Source: a virus
Reading direction: 5' to 3' (one strand)
IMG/VR virus record: IMGVR_UViG_3300031823_000010
Span: 1 to 48,203 of that record
DNA: 48,203 nt
The notes beneath the pieces are model-generated. The model did no database searches and was not told where the DNA came from. It saw only the letters and a list, made by a program, of their open reading frames with translations. A program made the position numbers and the translations under genes. Numbering within the stretch: the first letter of the stretch is position 1; the number at the start of each line of letters is the position of its first letter. Of the stretch, positions 45,604 to 48,203 are shown piece after piece.

Positions 45604-45828
45604 TTACTCGTCCTCCTGCGCGGCTTCGCCGAGATCGTCCTTCGCCGATTCCAGGTTATCCAGCGCCGAGCTAAGGGAGTTGATGCGCTCTTGCAGTTTC
45701 TCGCCCTTGTCCGACTCCTGCCACTTCTCTGACTTCGCATCATAGGCGTCCTGCCATCCGTCACGGACGGGGGTTAGGGTGTCGATCATCTGCTCGACGT
45801 CGCCGAGGAATTTCTTGAGTAACTTCAT
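45604..45828 (-). CDS. Short coiled-coil protein
   Basis: The 74-residue protein is almost all helix with heptad-like spacing (LLKKFLGDVEQMIDTLTPVR, LQERINSLSSALDNLESAKD) and an acidic end. ATG 45828 has AGGAG very close (two bases); ATG 45843 gives five more residues but no such site, so the start is uncertain. Function unknown. Confidence 0.55.
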   Translation of the reverse strand: MKLLKKFLGDVEQMIDTLTPVRDGWQDAYDAKSEKWQESDKGEKLQERINSLSSALDNLESAKDDLGEAAQEDE

Positions 45829-45890
45829 GTCTCCTGCTTTCATTTTCGTTGTGTGCTTTCTGCGCGAGGTAACGCCCCCGGCGCGAGCGG

Positions 45891-46040
45891 TTAGGTGATG
45901 ATCTTGATAACGATCTTGAGCGTGCCGTTGCCGTTGTCTTTCCACTCATAAGTGCATCGCTCGTTCGGCTGAAGTGTCTTGTCGACCGCGTCGATTAGAA
46001 CGCGCACGCGGCTCTCAGGTTTGCGGGTTGCTTGTGTCAT
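45891..46040 (-). CDS. Small unknown protein
   Basis: The 49-residue ORF starts at ATG 46040 behind AAGGAGAGGA, in an ATGA overlap with the preceding gene. ESRVRVLIDAVDKTLQPNER and GNGTLKIVIKIIT suggest a small beta-hairpin domain. Family unknown. Confidence 0.6.
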   Translation of the reverse strand: MTQATRKPESRVRVLIDAVDKTLQPNERCTYEWKDNGNGTLKIVIKIIT

Positions 46041-46261
46041 TCCTCTCCTTCTTCTTCATGTTCGGGATCGGGCTCAAAACTCCCGTCCGGCAATTGTTTG
46101 GTGAAGTCGTAGTTGGCCCCTACTTTCAGGTACGCCTCATAAACGCCACGGATAAAGCCGTCATGCGCTTCCTTGGTCGCGAACGCATACGTCTCGACGT
46201 CGCGGGGTCCGTCATCACATTCGCCCCATCGAACGTGCAGATATTTCCAGTCGTCATCCAT
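46037..46261 (-). CDS. Unknown acidic protein
   Basis: The 74-residue protein reads YLHVRWGECDDGPRDVETYA, FATKEAHDGFIRGVYEAYLK, then an acidic tail DPEHEEEGEE. The N-terminal part suggests a compact alpha/beta unit. It overlaps neighbours on both sides. Family unknown. Confidence 0.58.
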   Translation of the reverse strand: MDDDWKYLHVRWGECDDGPRDVETYAFATKEAHDGFIRGVYEAYLKVGANYDFTKQLPDGSFEPDPEHEEEGEE

Positions 46262-46703
46262 GCGCGGTCTCCTTCAATTCATCGAGGAAGAAGCCATGAT
46301 CGCGGGCGTAGTCCCATGCCGCGTTCCACAGGTCGGTCGCTTCGATCTCTTCGACCGACTGACTGCCGTCGTCGGCGTGCTCATAGTCGGTGAACGTCTT
46401 TAGGCCGAACCTCTCGAACGCCACCGCCATCGCCATGTTTGCGTCGCAGAAGTCGTGGGTATGGCAGACTCCGGTCGACGTCTCAATGCGGTTACGCATC
46501 CGAGCGAGCCGCACATGCACGACGCCGATCTCGACGACCAGCGCCCGCGAGAACTCCAGGGCGAGTCGCGGGACGATCTGCGCCCGTAACTCTTCGACCG
46601 TCTCAGTCCACGGCAATTCGGGACTGAACTCATGGTCGGTCGCGTGGTAGAGCGACCGAACGCATTGCCCCTTTTCCGGGGATACCAAAGCGCATCGATA
46701 CAT
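46254..46703 (-). CDS. Unknown protein with Cys/His N-terminus
   Basis: The 149-residue protein starts CALVSPEKGQCVRSLYHATD then HEF, a Cys/His set that may bind zinc. FCDANMAMAVAFERFGLKTF and ATDLWNAAWDYARDHGFFLD form the helical C-terminal part. It lies directly behind the Asp/Glu-tailed gene with no spacing. Family unknown. Confidence 0.58.
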   Translation of the reverse strand: MYRCALVSPEKGQCVRSLYHATDHEFSPELPWTETVEELRAQIVPRLALEFSRALVVEIGVVHVRLARMRNRIETSTGVCHTHDFCDANMAMAVAFERFGLKTFTDYEHADDGSQSVEEIEATDLWNAAWDYARDHGFFLDELKETAHG

Positions 46704-47030
46704 TTATTCGTCCTCGCTTTCGTCTTCGTCTTCGTCTTCGTCTTCGGCGGCGCGTAACGCCGCGACCTCTGCGGGCGTCAGCTTGATCGAGGGCCAATAG
46801 ACGATCATGCCGCGCCCCATGCTGTCGGTCGTCATGCGTTCGCCGAGTTCGATTATTTCGTCGATCTCAACGCCACTCTCGGTTAGCATCGCGGCGATCT
46901 TCATGACGTCTCCGGTTGTGTCGACGTCGATACCGACGCAGTGCGCTCCGTACATGCCGCGACCGCTATAGTCGCGAACGGTGAAATCGCTGCCCTCTAA
47001 AGCTTGGATGAGATGTTCTGCGGTGATCAT
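46704..47030 (-). CDS. Unknown protein with Asp/Glu repeat tail
   Basis: The 108-residue protein reads EHLIQALEGSDFTVRDYSGR, GMYGAHCVGIDVDTTGDVMK and GRGMIVYWPSIKLTP, then a tail of alternating Glu-Asp (EDEDEDEDESEDE). It is a compact alpha/beta domain with a DNA-mimic-like acidic end. AAGGGAAATAACTA precedes the ATG. Family unknown. Confidence 0.6.
   Translation of the reverse strand: MITAEHLIQALEGSDFTVRDYSGRGMYGAHCVGIDVDTTGDVMKIAAMLTESGVEIDEIIELGERMTTDSMGRGMIVYWPSIKLTPAEVAALRAAEDEDEDEDESEDE
46720..46746. repeat. Hexanucleotide repeat TCTTCG
   Basis: About four and a half tandem copies of TCTTCG encode the Glu-Asp tail of the 46704-47030 gene on the minus strand. The tract could vary in length by slippage in steps of two residues. 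Confidence 0.85.
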
Positions 47031-47033
47031 TAG

Positions 47034-47267
47034 TTATTTCCCTTTCTGTTGGTTGAGTTGAATGAAGACGTACTCGACGGCGTAAGCGAGATAACGCGGG
47101 TCGTTCTCTTGACCGAGCGCCTTATTGATGCGCTCGATGTTGGGCGTGATGATCTCGGCGTCGACCGTTGAAGCGAACGTGCCGGTCGCGGCAAGTTTTT
47201 TGTAGAGCGCGACGGCGCGATCGATCTCGGCGCGAGTGAGGAATTGATCGATAGAGAAAGTTTTCAT
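47034..47267 (-). CDS. Unknown small helical protein
   Basis: The 77-residue protein (FSIDQFLTRAEIDRAVALYK, LGQENDPRYLAYAVEYVFIQ) is mostly helical. Its leader CAACGGAAAAGGAAAT matches leaders of neighbouring early genes. Family unknown. Confidence 0.6.
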   Translation of the reverse strand: MKTFSIDQFLTRAEIDRAVALYKKLAATGTFASTVDAEIITPNIERINKALGQENDPRYLAYAVEYVFIQLNQQKGK

Positions 47268-47315
47268 ATTTCCTTTTCCGTTGTTGGGGGGTTTCAGGCT
47301 TTGGGTTGGGGATTT

Positions 47316-47642
47316 TTAGCGAGGACGATTTGCGTTCTCGGCTTCGCGGACGAACTTCACGACGTAGGCGAGATCATCGCCCTCATAAAGCGGCAGATGA
47401 TTTTCGTCCTGCACGATGACGATGCCGAAACGTTTCGAACCTTCAAACTCGCGTTGCTTAGGGTCGACGTGGTTGACGTGAATTTCGATCTCGACGTCAC
47501 TATTCCGAGGGCACGCGACAATGAAGCGGGGCAGAACGTCGTTATGCCATGAGGCATCTTCGAGCGCGCCCTCTTCGACGAACGCATTGAACTCCGCGGG
47601 TACGTCCCAATCCTTACCGAATTCGATTTCCCATCCACTCAT
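47316..47642 (-). CDS. Unknown early protein
   Basis: The 108-residue protein contains WEIEFGKDWDVPAEFNAFVE, VLPRFIVACPRNSDVEIEIH and FGIVIVQDENHLPLYEGDDL. It is a mixed alpha/beta acidic protein. The leader CAACGAAAAGGAGAAATTT precedes its ATG, the same box as upstream genes. Family unknown. Confidence 0.6.
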   Translation of the reverse strand: MSGWEIEFGKDWDVPAEFNAFVEEGALEDASWHNDVLPRFIVACPRNSDVEIEIHVNHVDPKQREFEGSKRFGIVIVQDENHLPLYEGDDLAYVVKFVREAENANRPR

Positions 47643-47671
47643 AAATTTCTCCTTTTCGTTGTTTGCTAGCG

Positions 47672-47890
47672 TTATTTAGAAAATTCGAGCGAGTCGCGCC
47701 ACACGGCGATGTTCGCTACGACTTCATCGAATGATTCTTTGAACGGATAGTCGACGACGGGCGTCTCGTGATCTTCGCGGGCAAGCATCTCCCAAGCGTG
47801 TTGCAGCCGAATCGCCGCAAGCTGAAACTGCTCTATCTTGTTGGCGAAGTGCTCGCGGGCGTCGATACGTTCCTGTTCGGTGTATTCCAT
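47672..47890 (-). CDS. Unknown small helical protein
   Basis: The 72-residue protein starts at ATG 47890 with AAGGGAGTTTT upstream; the longer frame to 47974 overlaps the previous gene. It is helical (RIDAREHFANKIEQFQLAAI, RLQHAWEMLAREDHETP). The leader contains the CAACGAAAAGGGAG box. Family unknown. Confidence 0.6.
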   Translation of the reverse strand: MEYTEQERIDAREHFANKIEQFQLAAIRLQHAWEMLAREDHETPVVDYPFKESFDEVVANIAVWRDSLEFSK

Positions 47891-47927
47891 AAAACTCCCT
47901 TTTCGTTGTGTTCGTTTTTTTGCTAAC

Positions 47928-48125
47928 TTAGAACCGCTCGCATACGGCGCGAACGTCTGCGGGAAGCGGCGCACTATTCGGATAACGCGATGCCATCTCC
48001 GCGTACAAAGGTTTGAGCTGTTCGCTTGCGTCGATCCACAACGGACTATCCGGTCGATTGGTTTTCTGAACGTTCAGCAACGACTCAATCCTCAAAACGA
48101 TTTCCATATCTGTGTCGATCTGCAT
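47928..48125 (-). CDS. First early gene, unknown small protein
   Basis: The 65-residue protein starts at ATG 48125 behind GAGGTAAACGGAA. It reads MEIVLRIESLLNVQKTNRPD and LKPLYAEMASRYPNSAPLPA. It is the first gene behind the palindromic early promoter. Its 5' end lies inside the terminal repeat, so its first codons appear twice in the contig. Family unknown. Confidence 0.65.
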   Translation of the reverse strand: MQIDTDMEIVLRIESLLNVQKTNRPDSPLWIDASEQLKPLYAEMASRYPNSAPLPADVRAVCERF

Positions 48126-48203
48126 TTCCGTTTACCTCGCAATCACTTACTGTCACTATAGTACCAAAATGGTACTATAGTGTCAATGGGGGCCTTCCAC
48201 TTT
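48077..48203. repeat. Terminal direct repeat, right copy
   Basis: Identical to bases 1-127. In this copy the promoter is in its natural context, about 25-35 bp upstream of the first early gene. Confidence 0.93.
48154..48186 (-). promoter_or_regulatory. Early leftward promoter overlapped by a 29-bp palindrome
   Basis: On the minus strand TTGACA (48181-48186), a 17-bp spacer and TACTAT (48158-48163) with an upstream TG make a near-consensus sigma70 promoter. The 12-bp perfect inverted repeat (48154-48165 and 48171-48182) around a 5-bp centre covers the spacer, the -10 and part of the -35, so a bound dimer would block it. It should drive the genes from 48125 down to 45011. Confidence 0.78.

Noticed and set aside
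1-48203. tRNA genes, CRISPR arrays and insertion sequences
   Set aside because: No cloverleaf with CCA-type end, no spaced direct repeat array and no transposase text was seen; the iterons and arm sites are too short and irregular for CRISPR.

Overview
The window is one complete temperate bacteriophage genome with a contractile tail (myovirus morphology). Its first and last 127 bp are identical, which is the usual signature of a circular contig closed at a k-mer overlap, so the unique genome is 48,076 bp. Nearly all genes are short, tightly packed and often coupled by ATGA overlaps. No tRNA, rRNA, insertion sequence or CRISPR array was seen. A GH24 lysozyme, an S24-type repressor, RusA and Shine-Dalgarno driven translation point to a bacterial, probably Gram-negative, host; the sequence does not identify the host further.

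Layout. (1) 150-27789, minus strand: the late operon. Read from 27789 downward it runs: DUF1073 portal, Mu F-like minor head protein, DUF2213 protease/scaffold with an internal scaffold start, cement protein with a collagen-like tail, DUF2184 major capsid protein, DUF4054 adaptor, a split HK97-gp10-like protein, neck proteins, sheath (DUF3383), tube (DUF3277), tail chaperones joined by a -1 frameshift site, tape measure, baseplate (Dit-like, plug, hub, spike, gp46-like, J, DUF2612), three tail fibres, a DUF4376 protein, lysozyme, holin, a ParB-like protein and a C5 cytosine methyltransferase. (2) 28035-33131, plus strand: large terminase, a macro-like protein, a triple C2H2 zinc-finger protein and many small unknowns. 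(3) 33125-40008, minus strand: HTH small-terminase candidate, DUF7694 protein, replication initiator with seven internal iterons (probable origin), a putative loader, RusA, two KTSC proteins, RecB-like exonuclease and a putative annealing protein. (4) 40187-44607: lysogeny control, with a CI-like repressor (minus), Cro-like and excisionase-like HTH proteins plus small genes (plus), a tyrosine integrase (minus) and a candidate attP at 44649-44873. (5) 45011-48125, minus strand: early small genes driven by a strong promoter overlapped by a large palindrome inside the terminal repeat, ending at two tandem intrinsic terminators.

How it works together: the CI-like repressor and Cro-like protein lie either side of a divergent control region. 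Integrase and the excisionase-like proteins move the genome in and out at attP. The initiator, loader, exonuclease, annealing protein and RusA replicate and recombine the DNA. Terminase packages it through the portal, and the fibres recognise the host. The most unusual parts are a 1,125-residue fibre with four malectin-like domains inserted into the loops of a glycine-rich tip, a capsid-cement domain reused in a tail protein, the iteron origin inside the initiator gene, a three-finger C2H2 protein with an overlapping zinc-finger ORF, and a CI-like repressor lacking both expected self-cleavage residues.
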